A stretch of 64,000 bases of DNA from assembly GCF_017808105.1 (NCBI RefSeq), contig NZ_JADBHF010000013.1:61764-125763 (forward strand), read 5' to 3'. Below are positions 33,979-43,712 of the stretch, in pieces. This DNA is from Brevibacterium renqingii (lineage in GTDB: Bacteria > Actinomycetota > Actinomycetes > Actinomycetales > Brevibacteriaceae). A program made the position numbers and the translations under genes. The notes below the pieces were generated by a model that did no database searches, was not told the DNA's origin, and worked only from the letters and a program-made list of their open reading frames with translations. The first letter of the stretch is position 1. The number at the start of each line of letters is the position of its first letter.

Positions 33979-35781
33979 ATGACCACCACGAAAAGGGCGG
34001 CCGACATGATCGAAGAATTATCCAATGCCTATAGCAACCAACCAGTAATCCTCCTCGCACACTGCAAACGAGGAGACCAAGAGGCCCTCGGAATTAAAAT
34101 TAGGCTGGCCAGATTGTTTCAAATTGAGGCAGACGCGATCACGGCGAACGGTCACAACGGAACGTACAGCTTTCATATCCCGGGATCGTATACGACCTCG
34201 TTTGGGAATGAATACTGCGCGACAAGTCAGGAGTTTGCGGCCACAGCTAGCACCATCATTGACAGTGCAGTCATTCAAGATACTTCCGGCCGAGCCTTGC
34301 TAGATTACACGAGGAACACGATCCTCAAAATGACTGATGGCCAGCCCACAGCAGCCCCTCTTTCCCTCTTCTATGCAAATTTCTACGACAACACAGCGCA
34401 TGCAATGAATGATTCATTCGGAATCGGCCGACTATATTATTGCGTTCACAAGGAGCTCTCCGTCGTATCAAATAATATAGCGGCTATCGCAGTCGCCCGA
34501 AATATCCCAACGAAGTCCGACCGCAAATATTGGGAATCTTACTACACTACCGGCGGAGCCGTCGGCGATAACACTTATGTACACGGTATTAAACGAGCCC
34601 CGGGAGGCACGCTTGTAAAAATGACAAGCCTGGGACTCAAAATTCGATTTCCCACCTCGCTCTATTCCGTCATATCGAGCTCCCGAGACAGAGCTGCACA
34701 ATATGGCAATGCGATCGACTCAGCGCTCAAGTTGATCTCGACGGCCAAGCCGCTATTACAAAATTCCCTCAGCGTCGGTCTAAGTGGCGGCAGGGATTCC
34801 AGGTTCGTGACCGCACTTGCACTGCAGTCAGATCTCGATTTTCAGTCCTTCACCGCCGTACCACCCGATCTGGAGGCAGACATAGCCGAGCAGCTCCATG
34901 ATAAATCGCGCAAGCACTTTAGGTGGGAACGCCGAGACAATCGCCTCAAAGCGAAATCAGGAAAGCCGCCAACCCAGCTCTCACCGATTCTCGAGAGGGC
35001 AGCGGACTGGTTCGAATTCACAGGCGGAGACAATTGGCCAACATTCATGCGAAAAAACTCTCCTCGGCGCAAACCGATTCCGGTTCGATCTATGGCACTG
35101 TCCGGAGCTTTCGGGGATTTCGCCCGCGGCCATTACTATACGAAGAACGAAGTCATCTCACGTGATCCCGAAACTGCGATTAATCGAATGCAGAGTTCAT
35201 TCTTAAAAATGCGTCACCTGGCGCCCGCTGAGATACGTGAGAGCGGCGTCGATCAATTTAAGGCGACCTTTGATGAGATGGCGGACCACGGTATAACCGG
35301 CTTCTATGCACTCGACGGCTCCTTCCTGGTAAACCGCATGCGACGACAGTTCCCACATCCCGGACCAAACACGCTTATTCCCATGCTCTCAACGTCTATG
35401 GTCGCGGACGTGTTCTGGGATGACCCCGCTTCAAAGCTGAACGGAGACGCTCTTCGTGAAATGACCAACAAGCTAGTCCCTGAGTGGTCATCAGTTCCTT
35501 ATTTCCACGAGGCAGCGGTTGGGAGCGACCCCGCCGTGACAAATAAAGTGACAATACAACCCACTTACTGGGAAGTTGATCGCGATGATTTTCTTGCGTC
35601 CGTCGAATACAGTGTTAAAAAGAATGATTTTTTCGACCTTTCTACTGCCGCTGTCGAACAGGCAATTGTTGATTTGCCCGGAGGTCGAACTCGCACTAAC
35701 TCCTTCTTTGAGACAGTATTTTGGCACGCGGGCTTTAACTCCCTGCTGGACAGGATCAACACAGTAGTCTCTGATGGGTGA
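33979..35781 (+). CDS. Asparagine-synthase-like protein (paralogue 1)
   Basis: 600 residues. A C-terminal asparagine-synthase-type ATP-pyrophosphatase domain has the PP-loop SGGRDSR at 269-275. The preceding part (about 130-230: SFGIGRLYYC, ERKYWESYYTTGG-like, NTYVHGIKRAPGG) resembles the end of the class II glutamine amidotransferase domain, but the N-terminus lacks the Met-Cys-Gly nucleophile. It would therefore use free ammonia, another amine, or another donor. A paralogue with the same features lies at 60610-62406 on the other border. AT-rich and unlike the high-GC genes to the left. In O-antigen loci such proteins amidate uronic acids (inference). Start ATG 33979; no clear ribosome-binding site. 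Confidence 0.75.
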   Translation: MTTTKRAADMIEELSNAYSNQPVILLAHCKRGDQEALGIKIRLARLFQIEADAITANGHNGTYSFHIPGSYTTSFGNEYCATSQEFAATASTIIDSAVIQDTSGRALLDYTRNTILKMTDGQPTAAPLSLFYANFYDNTAHAMNDSFGIGRLYYCVHKELSVVSNNIAAIAVARNIPTKSDRKYWESYYTTGGAVGDNTYVHGIKRAPGGTLVKMTSLGLKIRFPTSLYSVISSSRDRAAQYGNAIDSALKLISTAKPLLQNSLSVGLSGGRDSRFVTALALQSDLDFQSFTAVPPDLEADIAEQLHDKSRKHFRWERRDNRLKAKSGKPPTQLSPILERAADWFEFTGGDNWPTFMRKNSPRRKPIPVRSMALSGAFGDFARGHYYTKNEVISRDPETAINRMQSSFLKMRHLAPAEIRESGVDQFKATFDEMADHGITGFYALDGSFLVNRMRRQFPHPGPNTLIPMLSTSMVADVFWDDPASKLNGDALREMTNKLVPEWSSVPYFHEAAVGSDPAVTNKVTIQPTYWEVDRDDFLASVEYSVKKNDFFDLSTAAVEQAIVDLPGGRTRTNSFFETVFWHAGFNSLLDRINTVVSDG

Positions 35782-36602
35782 ACCGCCACCGCTAGATAGA
35801 GCCTGAATGCGGGCCACAGAAACTTCACAATGAGCAGTGAATCGACCTTCGGTCACGATCATACCTACCTGGTGCTTTTGAAGTACTCGATTGCGACCCA
35901 CTAATCACCTCGGCAGGGCCGACCGCGATGTCGTCTTTCGGTTCTTCCTGGCACAAGTTCGGTGTGGAACGACCAGGTAGAACCAAGGCTGTCCCGCCCT
36001 ATTAGATTCTCTCTGACCGTGGGTTCGCTGGGCGCGCGCTTGCTCGGCGAGCTGTGGTCTGCTTGTACGGAAGCGCTATTCGGTAGCACCTGTGTAACGA
36101 AGTGGTGTGTAACTTCGTGACATCGTGGACACTGAATCTCACCTCATCGAACACATCCAATCTAAGAGCTCTGTATGCCGTTCAACACCCGCTACCAAAT
36201 GTCTCTTCCCTACAGCTACTCGTCGACGCTGGATGTGTGTGTCTGCGTGCCAAATTTGATTTCGTGGGATCGAGCGTTTCAAAGGTCAGTGTAAGAGTGT
36301 CCTGACGAAGCCCACCAATTTGCTTATCGGCCGATATATCGAGCGTTGCCGAGTCTCCGCCCAACCTAAGTCGGGCGATTACCGGGATTCCGTCGTGGCT
36401 TGACTTGGACCGGCGTCGATGGACAGTCCCTCGCTTCGATAGCACCCAATCAATAAGACCGTTATTCCACGTGCTAAAGCGGACCGAAGCTTTCTGAACA
36501 TCGGCGGGCTAATACTATCCACAGTACACGCTCTGCCTACTTGCACTAGGCATTCTGGTGCTACTTCGAACTCTTCGTTAGCCGCTTATCATTTCGTCGG
36601 TG
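35782..36602. other. Gene-poor gap between paralogue 1 and the exporter operon
   Basis: About 820 bases. The only candidates are short reading frames, e.g. minus strand 36182-36445 and plus strand 36102-36305, without recognisable motifs. Some may be decayed remnants of a gene. The stretch is AT-richer than the left half of the window. Confidence 0.45.
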
Positions 36603-37481
36603 CTATTTACTCGGGCCGAATCCCTTCACCATCTTTGTAACACTTTCAACTATAGATCGATAATCGGCGTCTCGATAGTGAAAGGGCTGTGGTCCCCATT
36701 TGTGCTCTCTTCCAATCCGAACCTGAGCACTCGTTCTCGTGACGGTACTCGGAATTTTCAAACGAGCAAGGTCGCGATAACGAGCGTAATCGGCATTGGC
36801 CGCAAGCGCCCGATCAGAATATTCCTCGGCCTCGGTTGGTGGAACATTGCGTAGGTTTGTCAGCGCCTCGGCGACACTTCGGCCCCGAGAAAGGCTCCGG
36901 TTGACTTCTCTTGCTCCTCGCTGAAACCGTCGCAACTGACGGCCCAACTGCGACACTCTATCGTTCTGAGGATGTTGCGCGCCCTCAATGGCAGCTGCCC
37001 ATTCGATATCAATGAAAATCGACCGGTTCAGCAGGTCCGTCGACTTCAACCCTGTGACAAGGAGTTCGAAGCCAGCCCGCCATTTTTCAAAATGTTCATC
37101 GGTGCCGAATTTTACTAAGCGAGCACCCGACATCCTGGCTTGACGAGACGCCCCGCAAGATTCCAGTTCGATAGAGTTGGTCATTGTCGTTCCGTCTGGA
37201 AACTGCCAATAGCCGCGCCGCTCATCGACTAGGTCAACTAGCACAACATCAAGCTCATCGGCGTGCCCCTGAATTCGGTCGACTCCACGTCCTTCCAGGT
37301 CTCCTAACACCATTCGTTTTTGGAACGGTGAGTCAAGCCTATTGAGATCCAGTCGACTGACGCCGTGAGGGGACTGGAGACTTGTTGCTGAATGCCGCGC
37401 AACATAGACAACTACCAAAGCGTCTCGCATGAATTCACAGGTGTCCCGGCTGACGCATGAACCGAATATCCCAATTCTCAT
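36603..37481 (-). CDS. DUF6270-type protein at the end of the exporter operon
   Basis: 292 residues. The N-terminus IGIFGSCVSRDTCEF matches the opening of DUF6270 proteins found in actinobacterial polysaccharide loci; a GxSxxSR-type start recalls SGNH-like folds. The rest is soluble, with IFIDIEWAAAIEG in the middle. Its ATG shares one base with the TGA of the ABC ATPase gene (TGATG), so it is translated with the exporter. A modifying role such as acyl or glycosyl transfer to the glycan is possible but unproven. Confidence 0.72.
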   Translation of the reverse strand: MRIGIFGSCVSRDTCEFMRDALVVVYVARHSATSLQSPHGVSRLDLNRLDSPFQKRMVLGDLEGRGVDRIQGHADELDVVLVDLVDERRGYWQFPDGTTMTNSIELESCGASRQARMSGARLVKFGTDEHFEKWRAGFELLVTGLKSTDLLNRSIFIDIEWAAAIEGAQHPQNDRVSQLGRQLRRFQRGAREVNRSLSRGRSVAEALTNLRNVPPTEAEEYSDRALAANADYARYRDLARLKIPSTVTRTSAQVRIGREHKWGPQPFHYRDADYRSIVESVTKMVKGFGPSK

Positions 37482-38818
37482 CACAATGTGTCTCCGGATA
37501 CTTCTGGCACCGAGTCGTAACGTTTTCGTTCAACTCCGGCTTCCTCATCACTTCGCCGCATCTGGCGCAACTGATATCTATCCTCGGCCATTTCTCGTGC
37601 CCTCGAACTAAGCCTCCTTCCGGTCAAATCATCCGATGCAGCTACTGTCGAAGCGCGATCCTCAGGATTCTCTGCACGAAGCACAACTTTGCTGTCTTTA
37701 GGACGCAGTCTAAGCGGCGGGAGTTCGTTGTGACTTCGCGGTCCGTTACTTGTTTGAGAAGCCGGTTTTGGCAACGCAGGAAACGTCGCCTTGGGGACTT
37801 CAATGTCTAAATTCTCTGGCCATACTTGCGGCTTGTCAGTCTGAACAGCCGAGGACGACGCTTCCCCAATGCGAGTGGAACTGGTCCGTCTTTTGACATG
37901 CCGCGAGTTACGAATCAACTTCTTCCTACGCCGTGCCGCGTGGCGAGGTATAGGATTTTTGATGAGTTCCGGCTCAAGAACGTCAATTTCTTCTCTGACG
38001 GCATTACTGACTACGTCATGAAGGAGCTTATCTGCAATTTGTTCGTTCCCTTTAGCAACGTTCCACGCCCACCACCGGTACTTTTCGGCCACTGCTTCTG
38101 CGGGACCATTCATCAGAATCTCACCTTTGTGCATCCAAACTGCGCGGGTGCACAATTCTTGGATCACCTTGGCAGCGTGATTGACCAGCAGCACTGTACC
38201 TGCCTCAGCGAGAAGCTCGTCCATTGCTCGTTCGCTACGCTCGGCAAAGGTCGCATCTCCAGTCGACAGTGCCTCATCGATAAGCAGAATCTTCGGCCGC
38301 GCGGCCAACGCGATTGCGAATCGCAGCCTGGCCCCCATCCCTGAAGAGTATGTTCCCATCGGTCGGTGGATCGCCGCGCCAAGAGCGGAGAGCTCGACGA
38401 CATAGTCAAAGGCTTCGGTTGCTTCTGCGGGTGACAGCCCCATCGCAAGGCATCCGAGGCGCACGTTCTCACTACCAGACAGTGCTGGCTGTAGCGCAGC
38501 GCTGACTCCAAGCAGAAGCGGCTGATAGCGGACGAGAATGCGTCCACGATCTGGCTGCTCAACTCCGGCAAGGTTACGCAGAAACGTCGACTTACCGGAG
38601 CCATTAGCACCGACAATGCCTACCATCTCCCCTTCGCGGGCGACGAAATTGACTCCGCGAAGAGCGCGAACCGTTGTCTGACCTCGACGTCCCACGATGG
38701 CGTTGCTCAATCGTCGGAGACCTTTGGCTCGGTGACTTGGATCGTTTGTGCTGACGGTATAGCGAACCTGTACATTTTCGGCGACAATTGTCGGATCATG
38801 GAGTTCAAAGTCGACCAT
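37481..38818 (-). CDS. ABC transporter ATP-binding protein of the polysaccharide exporter (Wzt/TagH-like)
   Basis: 445 residues. The ATPase domain, about 1-245, has Walker A GANGSGKST, signature YSSGMGARLRF, and Walker B ILLIDEAL, in the form used by O-antigen/teichoic-acid exporters. The C-terminal 200 residues are basic and low-complexity with no recognised carbohydrate-binding domain, unlike Wzt, whose tail binds the glycan. The start overlaps the permease gene by 14 bases. With the permease it should move lipid-linked glycan across the membrane. Confidence 0.9.
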   Translation of the reverse strand: MVDFELHDPTIVAENVQVRYTVSTNDPSHRAKGLRRLSNAIVGRRGQTTVRALRGVNFVAREGEMVGIVGANGSGKSTFLRNLAGVEQPDRGRILVRYQPLLLGVSAALQPALSGSENVRLGCLAMGLSPAEATEAFDYVVELSALGAAIHRPMGTYSSGMGARLRFAIALAARPKILLIDEALSTGDATFAERSERAMDELLAEAGTVLLVNHAAKVIQELCTRAVWMHKGEILMNGPAEAVAEKYRWWAWNVAKGNEQIADKLLHDVVSNAVREEIDVLEPELIKNPIPRHAARRRKKLIRNSRHVKRRTSSTRIGEASSSAVQTDKPQVWPENLDIEVPKATFPALPKPASQTSNGPRSHNELPPLRLRPKDSKVVLRAENPEDRASTVAASDDLTGRRLSSRAREMAEDRYQLRQMRRSDEEAGVERKRYDSVPEVSGDTL

Positions 38819-39686
38819 AGTTCTCCTCCCCTCTCCAGAAAAACAAGAATCCGACAATGAGTAGTCCGAATGCCCACACGGCTCCAACGACCCACATTTT
38901 GGGATCCGAATCCAGCCCGTAGAGCAGAGAGTTGCGCGCTATCGTCAGGTACGCGTGCATCGGGTTGTATTGCATGGCTTCCAAAAGCATCGGATGATTT
39001 CCCAATCGATCTTCAATGGAGAAAAACACACCTGACCCGTAGAACCAGAACCGGCTGATGATTGACATTAGGTTCGTGAGGTCGGGGAATTTATGACCGA
39101 GACGTGCAAGGAAACATGCTAGACCTACGTTGAAGAGCGTTTGCAGAATGATAACCGGGACAACTAGGGCAATGCGCCAGGTGATGACTTCGAGCGGTGG
39201 CACGACCACAAGCACGATGACCATGACGAGCAGAGTCGGCATGAAGTCAAGGAAATTACGAACGACAGTCGAGATCGGAAGTGCCGCCCGCGGGAATTGG
39301 AATCCCTTGATCATAGACGCGCCTGAGCGGATCGCTCCAGTTCCGCCGGTCATACACTTGCTGGTGAAACTGAAAAAGAACACTCCGACGACTAGGAAGC
39401 CGAGAAAATTGTCGATGCCTCTTTGAGTCTGAAGAATATAGCCAAAAATGAACCAGTACGCGAGCACCGACAACAGGGGATTAAGGAACAGCCAACCGTA
39501 GCCGAGCAGATTCTTCCTTGTCGAGCTGGACATTTTGGCACGGGATTCGGCGACGATGAAGTGTCGACGGTTCCACAACGCACCTAGATAGCTACGCAGA
39601 CTCGTTCGTCGTCCGACAGGAACGAGTCCCTCGCTTGAGACCGATGGAATCGAGCTCAGCCCCAGGGGATTCTTCGTCTCACTCAT
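38805..39686 (-). CDS. ABC-2 permease of the polysaccharide exporter (Wzm/TagG-like)
   Basis: 293 residues with about six membrane helices. The conserved pre-helix stretch RAKMSSSTRKNLLGYGWLFLNPLL and the PMHAYLTIARNSLLYG segment before the last helices are typical of polysaccharide ABC-2 exporters. The ATG overlaps the upstream glycosyltransferase stop as ATGA. It pairs with the ATPase downstream. No Wzx/Wzy pair is visible in the window, so export by ABC transport is likely. Confidence 0.92.
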   Translation of the reverse strand: MSETKNPLGLSSIPSVSSEGLVPVGRRTSLRSYLGALWNRRHFIVAESRAKMSSSTRKNLLGYGWLFLNPLLSVLAYWFIFGYILQTQRGIDNFLGFLVVGVFFFSFTSKCMTGGTGAIRSGASMIKGFQFPRAALPISTVVRNFLDFMPTLLVMVIVLVVVPPLEVITWRIALVVPVIILQTLFNVGLACFLARLGHKFPDLTNLMSIISRFWFYGSGVFFSIEDRLGNHPMLLEAMQYNPMHAYLTIARNSLLYGLDSDPKMWVVGAVWAFGLLIVGFLFFWRGEENYGRL

Positions 39687-41422
39687 CGCACTTCAGCTTC
39701 CATGAGTTGAGAATAGACCTGCCCATATCGTCGTCCGATTTCCTTCCACCTGCGCGTCGCAAGAACGTGTGCACGTCCATTCTGTCCGTAATTCTCTCGT
39801 GCGCCGTCATCCCAAGCCAATTCGGACAGCGATTCTGCCAGAAGTTGAGGCGCTTGCGGCGGAGTCCACAATCCGGCATTCCCCGGCACCAACTCTCGCA
39901 GAGCTGGGAGATCCGAGATGACGACCGGTCGTCCAAGTCCCATCGCTTCAATCGGTTTGATCGGTGTGACTAACCGGCAGACTGGTTCGTCCTTACGCGG
40001 AATGACGATGGCATCGAGTGCAAGTTGATAGTCGATGGCCTGAGTCTGCGACACACGCCCGGTGAACATCGCCCTGTCTCCAAGTGCCGCGGCACGTTCT
40101 CGCAATTCGGGCAATGCGACGCCATCGCCGGCGATGAGCAGCCGCATATCCGTACCCTGTCTGCGGGCGAGAACGACGGCATCGACGAGGTCGTCGAGAC
40201 CCTCGTAGCCGACGATCGAAGCGGCTGTACCGACCCAGATACCGTCCTCTGGCAGACCGAGGAGGGCTCGGGCCTTAGCCGGAGAACGGGTTGGGTCCGC
40301 GTTCACCACAGCCTCGGATACGGAATTCGGAATGAGTGTGATCGATTCGGCTGGGACTCCCCCGGCGACGAGGTGCTCCCGCATGGTTTCACCCAGAGTG
40401 ATGACGGCATCTGCTGCTGAGGCGACTTCGATCTCCTTCGAGCGCATCAGTGCGAAGCGCTGACTAGTCCGTCGGGCTGTACGTTCGGCAGGGGTGCTGC
40501 CAGCCGCAGCCCAGGTCTCCTCGAGAACTCCACGGACCTCATACACCCAGGGCAGTCCGATTGCTCGGGCGGCTGCACCGGTGGCCAACCCATTGACGTA
40601 GTGAGTAGTGGTGTGCAACAGGTCGACCTGACGTTCGAGAACCTGGTCCGCGATCCATGCTGCTTGCTCATCGAGCCGTGCGGTGGGAGTGGCGGCTGGG
40701 CGGAGAGGCACGTCGCGAAGATAATCGACACCGTCAACAGTCTCGACTGTGTCTGCACTGAGGCGACCGATCGTCACCGGGTAGGAGGGACGAGTGGTCG
40801 CTGCCACGCGATGCCCGGCATCTTTGAGGGTAGTGAGAATGAGGTGGCTGCGATAGGCGTAGCCGGATCTCGTGTGAGGCAGTGAGTTCGTCAGCACGTG
40901 CAGGGACGCGGCGGCTCCAGCGCTCGTGCAGGCCGCGGGTCGAGCAGTGAGGTACGTGTCGGTGTCGGGCCACCATCCAGGCGACATGGATATGCGCTCT
41001 GCAGAGAGACGTCGTTTGCGTTTGCCATCCGGAAGGGCATGGATCGCCTCGTCGATCTTGCCTTCGGTCCACAAGATTCGGGAGCGCAGCGAGGCTGCGG
41101 ATTCAAGGGAATCAGCGATGCGATCAGCGACGTCGAGCATGCCGAGGTTGAGTGCGATTTCACCGAGAAGCCGAGACGGATTCTCCTCCTCGGCCGCTGT
41201 GATGATGGTCTTGGCGCGGCTCTCCTGTCCCATCAGCCACGCCGAGGCGGCACGTGTCGCAGCACCGGGGACTTTCCCGAGCAGACGACCGACTGTCTGT
41301 GATGCTGTTTTCGGGAGCCTGCGTGCAAGCTGCATGGAGAAGAACACACGGTCTTCGTTCATGTGGCCGGCAGTCGTGATGACCGCATTGCCGATCTGCT
41401 TGGCAAGGAACTTGAGGTTCAT
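39683..41422 (-). CDS. Glycosyltransferase family 4 with helical N-terminal extension
   Basis: 579 residues. The N-terminal 170 residues are helical and Ala-rich, possibly repeat-like (LLGEIALNLGMLDVADRIADSL). A GT-B glycosyltransferase follows: acceptor part with HVLTNSLPHTRSGYAYRS and the donor part with LLIAGDGVALPELRERAAAL and PIKPIEAMGLGRPVVISDLPALRELV, the E-x7-E motif of GT4. Cytoplasmic face. Start overlaps the upstream gene by ATGA. Donor and linkage unknown. Confidence 0.9.
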   Translation of the reverse strand: MNLKFLAKQIGNAVITTAGHMNEDRVFFSMQLARRLPKTASQTVGRLLGKVPGAATRAASAWLMGQESRAKTIITAAEEENPSRLLGEIALNLGMLDVADRIADSLESAASLRSRILWTEGKIDEAIHALPDGKRKRRLSAERISMSPGWWPDTDTYLTARPAACTSAGAAASLHVLTNSLPHTRSGYAYRSHLILTTLKDAGHRVAATTRPSYPVTIGRLSADTVETVDGVDYLRDVPLRPAATPTARLDEQAAWIADQVLERQVDLLHTTTHYVNGLATGAAARAIGLPWVYEVRGVLEETWAAAGSTPAERTARRTSQRFALMRSKEIEVASAADAVITLGETMREHLVAGGVPAESITLIPNSVSEAVVNADPTRSPAKARALLGLPEDGIWVGTAASIVGYEGLDDLVDAVVLARRQGTDMRLLIAGDGVALPELRERAAALGDRAMFTGRVSQTQAIDYQLALDAIVIPRKDEPVCRLVTPIKPIEAMGLGRPVVISDLPALRELVPGNAGLWTPPQAPQLLAESLSELAWDDGARENYGQNGRAHVLATRRWKEIGRRYGQVYSQLMEAEVR

Positions 41423-42678
41423 GACCGCACCTGCTCAAGGATCTGGTCGTATTTTGCGCCCATGACGTCGACGCAGGCGTGGTCGACCACCCACTGATGA
41501 CCGGCGGCGTCCGGACTCTCGACTCCCTGCACCAATGCCTGCATCGCGGTGACGATCGAATCGACACCTCCGGGGCGAGCTACGACACCAGCCTTGTTCT
41601 CGCTGATGATCTCGGCCGCTTCCCCCGCCACGACACCGAGAATCGGCACCCGACGGGCCATGAGTGAATAGAGCTTCGATGGCACCGTGAGCGAATGGGC
41701 AGGAACGTCGCCGAGGCTGACAAGTCCTGCATCGGCCCATTCCCAATGATCAGCGAGTGCTTGCCCGGTGGTCTGCGCGAAGAATTCGACTGGTGCTTCG
41801 AGCGTTCCGGCGAGAGTCTCCAGGTTCGATCTGTCTGCGCCGTCGCCGACGATGCGAAGTCTGATACCGGGGACTCTCGAGGCCGCGGCGATGACCGAGG
41901 CAAGATCCTGTGACCGACCGACGGTGCCGACGTAGAGCAGTTTGGTGTCGGTGTCGTCGGCGGTGCACTGATGAGGTGTCTGGTCGATCTCGGACCGTGC
42001 GACACCGCTGCGGACGACCTCAGCTTGAATCCCTCGACGTTCCAGGAGGTAGCGAAAACTCTCGGTCGTCACGACGACCGCGGATGCTCGTCGCTGGGCG
42101 ACTGTGAGCAGCCCGGGAAGGGCCTTCTCTTCGAGATAGGTAGTCGCTAATCGAGGAAGGTGCCTTCCGACTGCATTCGTCACCAGCGACAGATCGCTGA
42201 TGAGATCGGGCCAGACGTCTCGAACTTCGGCAATATGAGGGACATGCAGCGCTCGTGCGACGATGTCCCCTGCGAAGAGAAACGGCAGGGCCGGTGTCGT
42301 CGAAATGACGATATCAGGTGTGTGAGGTCCGCGCATCTTTCCGATGATCGCGTTCACGGCGCCGGCCGAAGCGACTCCTTGATCGAGCAGCTGACGGGCC
42401 ATAGAGCTTCCGCTGTGCAGGTAGGGCACGCGAAGGATCCGCTCCCCCAGCTCGCCGGTCTCCCACGTCCCGCCGAGCTTCGCCTCGACCCGATTCCGCA
42501 GACGCCCCACCTGAGAACCGAAGAACTCATCGCGCCTCGTGTACGGATAATGCGGGTGAGGCGCTGCGACGACGATTTGGTGCCCCTGGGTGACAAAATG
42601 ACTGACGAGGGTCGCCCATCGGCGCTGCGGAGCGCCGACCTCGGGCCAGTAGTAATGGCTGAGCAGGAGGATCCTCAT
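41419..42678 (-). CDS. WbuB-like glycosyltransferase family 4
   Basis: 419 residues. The N-terminus MRILLLSHYYWPEVGAPQRR and IVISTTPALPFLFAG fit WbuB-type GT4 enzymes, which add aminodeoxyhexose units in O-antigen assembly. The donor domain has LLYVGTVGRSQDL and KLYSLMARRVPILGVV. Coupled by ATGA overlaps on both sides. Probably adds an early sugar on the lipid-linked primer made by the next gene's product (inference). Confidence 0.9.
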   Translation of the reverse strand: MRILLLSHYYWPEVGAPQRRWATLVSHFVTQGHQIVVAAPHPHYPYTRRDEFFGSQVGRLRNRVEAKLGGTWETGELGERILRVPYLHSGSSMARQLLDQGVASAGAVNAIIGKMRGPHTPDIVISTTPALPFLFAGDIVARALHVPHIAEVRDVWPDLISDLSLVTNAVGRHLPRLATTYLEEKALPGLLTVAQRRASAVVVTTESFRYLLERRGIQAEVVRSGVARSEIDQTPHQCTADDTDTKLLYVGTVGRSQDLASVIAAASRVPGIRLRIVGDGADRSNLETLAGTLEAPVEFFAQTTGQALADHWEWADAGLVSLGDVPAHSLTVPSKLYSLMARRVPILGVVAGEAAEIISENKAGVVARPGGVDSIVTAMQALVQGVESPDAAGHQWVVDHACVDVMGAKYDQILEQVRS

Positions 42679-43712
42679 GTGTTCGCCGCCCCCTTCCGAG
42701 CACGTCGCCGGAGCCACAGCGGCAACAGCGCGTAGAGAGCGAGCAGCACTACCCAAAACACATGGGCAGGGTAAGTCGTTGCCGTATTGCCGCTCACCAG
42801 CGTCGGCACAGCCATGATGCAGGCGAGGATGCACAGACATGAGTGGAAAAGCGAGACGGAGCCGTGCGGCCACCCTGCCTGCTGTATGCGCTGATAGATG
42901 TGTTCCCTGTGGGGAAGCAGGATATTCGCGCCCCGAAACAGACGAAGCACCAAGGTGAGACCGACATCGAAGAAGACGAAGATGATCGGAGCCACGATGA
43001 CAACGATCGGCACACCTTCAACGAAGAGCCATACTGCCAGCGCAAAGACGGCTGCACCGATTCCGTAGCTGCCGGTGTCTCCGAGGAAGGCCTTTGCCCG
43101 TCCGAGGTTGAAGGGGAGGAAACCGACTGCTGCACCTGCCAGTGCCAAAGCGAGCAGTTCTATGTCCTTCTCACCGATCCACGAGCCGACGAATGCGAAC
43201 CACCCCGCTGTGATGATCGTCCACTCAGCGGCATAGCCGTTGAGGCCGTCAACGAAATTCACGGCGTTGACGGTGGTCACTCCAAGGACGGCGAAGGCAA
43301 GCAGGTGGGCAATGCCCTGAGAAGAGATCATGGCGATGGTCGCACTGAACAGCAGAGCCAGGACGATCTGCCCCACTAATCGACCGGCTGGTCGCAGCGA
43401 GTCAAGGTCGTCGGCCATACCGATTGCCGAATAGCACCACGTCAGCACCAGGAACCCGGCGGGCAGCAGAATACTGCCGAGTCCGAAGACTCCGTGTTCG
43501 GTGATGTTCCAGATCATGACGACCACGGTTGCGACGGTGATCCCACAACCGATGGCAATGCCTCCTCCGCGCACGGTCGACAACGTGTGCGAAGACCGAT
43601 GCGAGGGGACGTCGACGATCCCTGCTCTGCGCAGCAGCGGGAAGACGACGAGCACGCTGACCGCCGTGATCGCTGCGGCTCCGACGAGTATCACCAGCGA
43701 CTGCAGATCCAT
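42675..43712 (-). CDS. WbpL/WecA-like undecaprenyl-phosphate sugar-1-phosphate transferase
   Basis: 345 residues with about 11 membrane helices. MraY/WecA-family motifs are present: GMADDLDSLRP, VNFVDGLNG, AFLGDTGS, and HREHIYQR, the last in the form seen in WbpL-type enzymes acting on FucNAc/QuiNAc donors. It would start the glycan by loading a sugar phosphate on undecaprenyl phosphate. It is adjacent to the WbpM-like dehydratase that would supply such a donor. Its start shares one base with the stop of that gene (TGATG). Confidence 0.92.
   Translation of the reverse strand: MDLQSLVILVGAAAITAVSVLVVFPLLRRAGIVDVPSHRSSHTLSTVRGGGIAIGCGITVATVVVMIWNITEHGVFGLGSILLPAGFLVLTWCYSAIGMADDLDSLRPAGRLVGQIVLALLFSATIAMISSQGIAHLLAFAVLGVTTVNAVNFVDGLNGYAAEWTIITAGWFAFVGSWIGEKDIELLALALAGAAVGFLPFNLGRAKAFLGDTGSYGIGAAVFALAVWLFVEGVPIVVIVAPIIFVFFDVGLTLVLRLFRGANILLPHREHIYQRIQQAGWPHGSVSLFHSCLCILACIMAVPTLVSGNTATTYPAHVFWVVLLALYALLPLWLRRRARKGAANT

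Noticed and set aside
36182..36445. Possible small minus-strand gene in the gap after paralogue 1
   Set aside because: No recognisable motif, no clear ribosome-binding site and atypical composition; at best a gene remnant.
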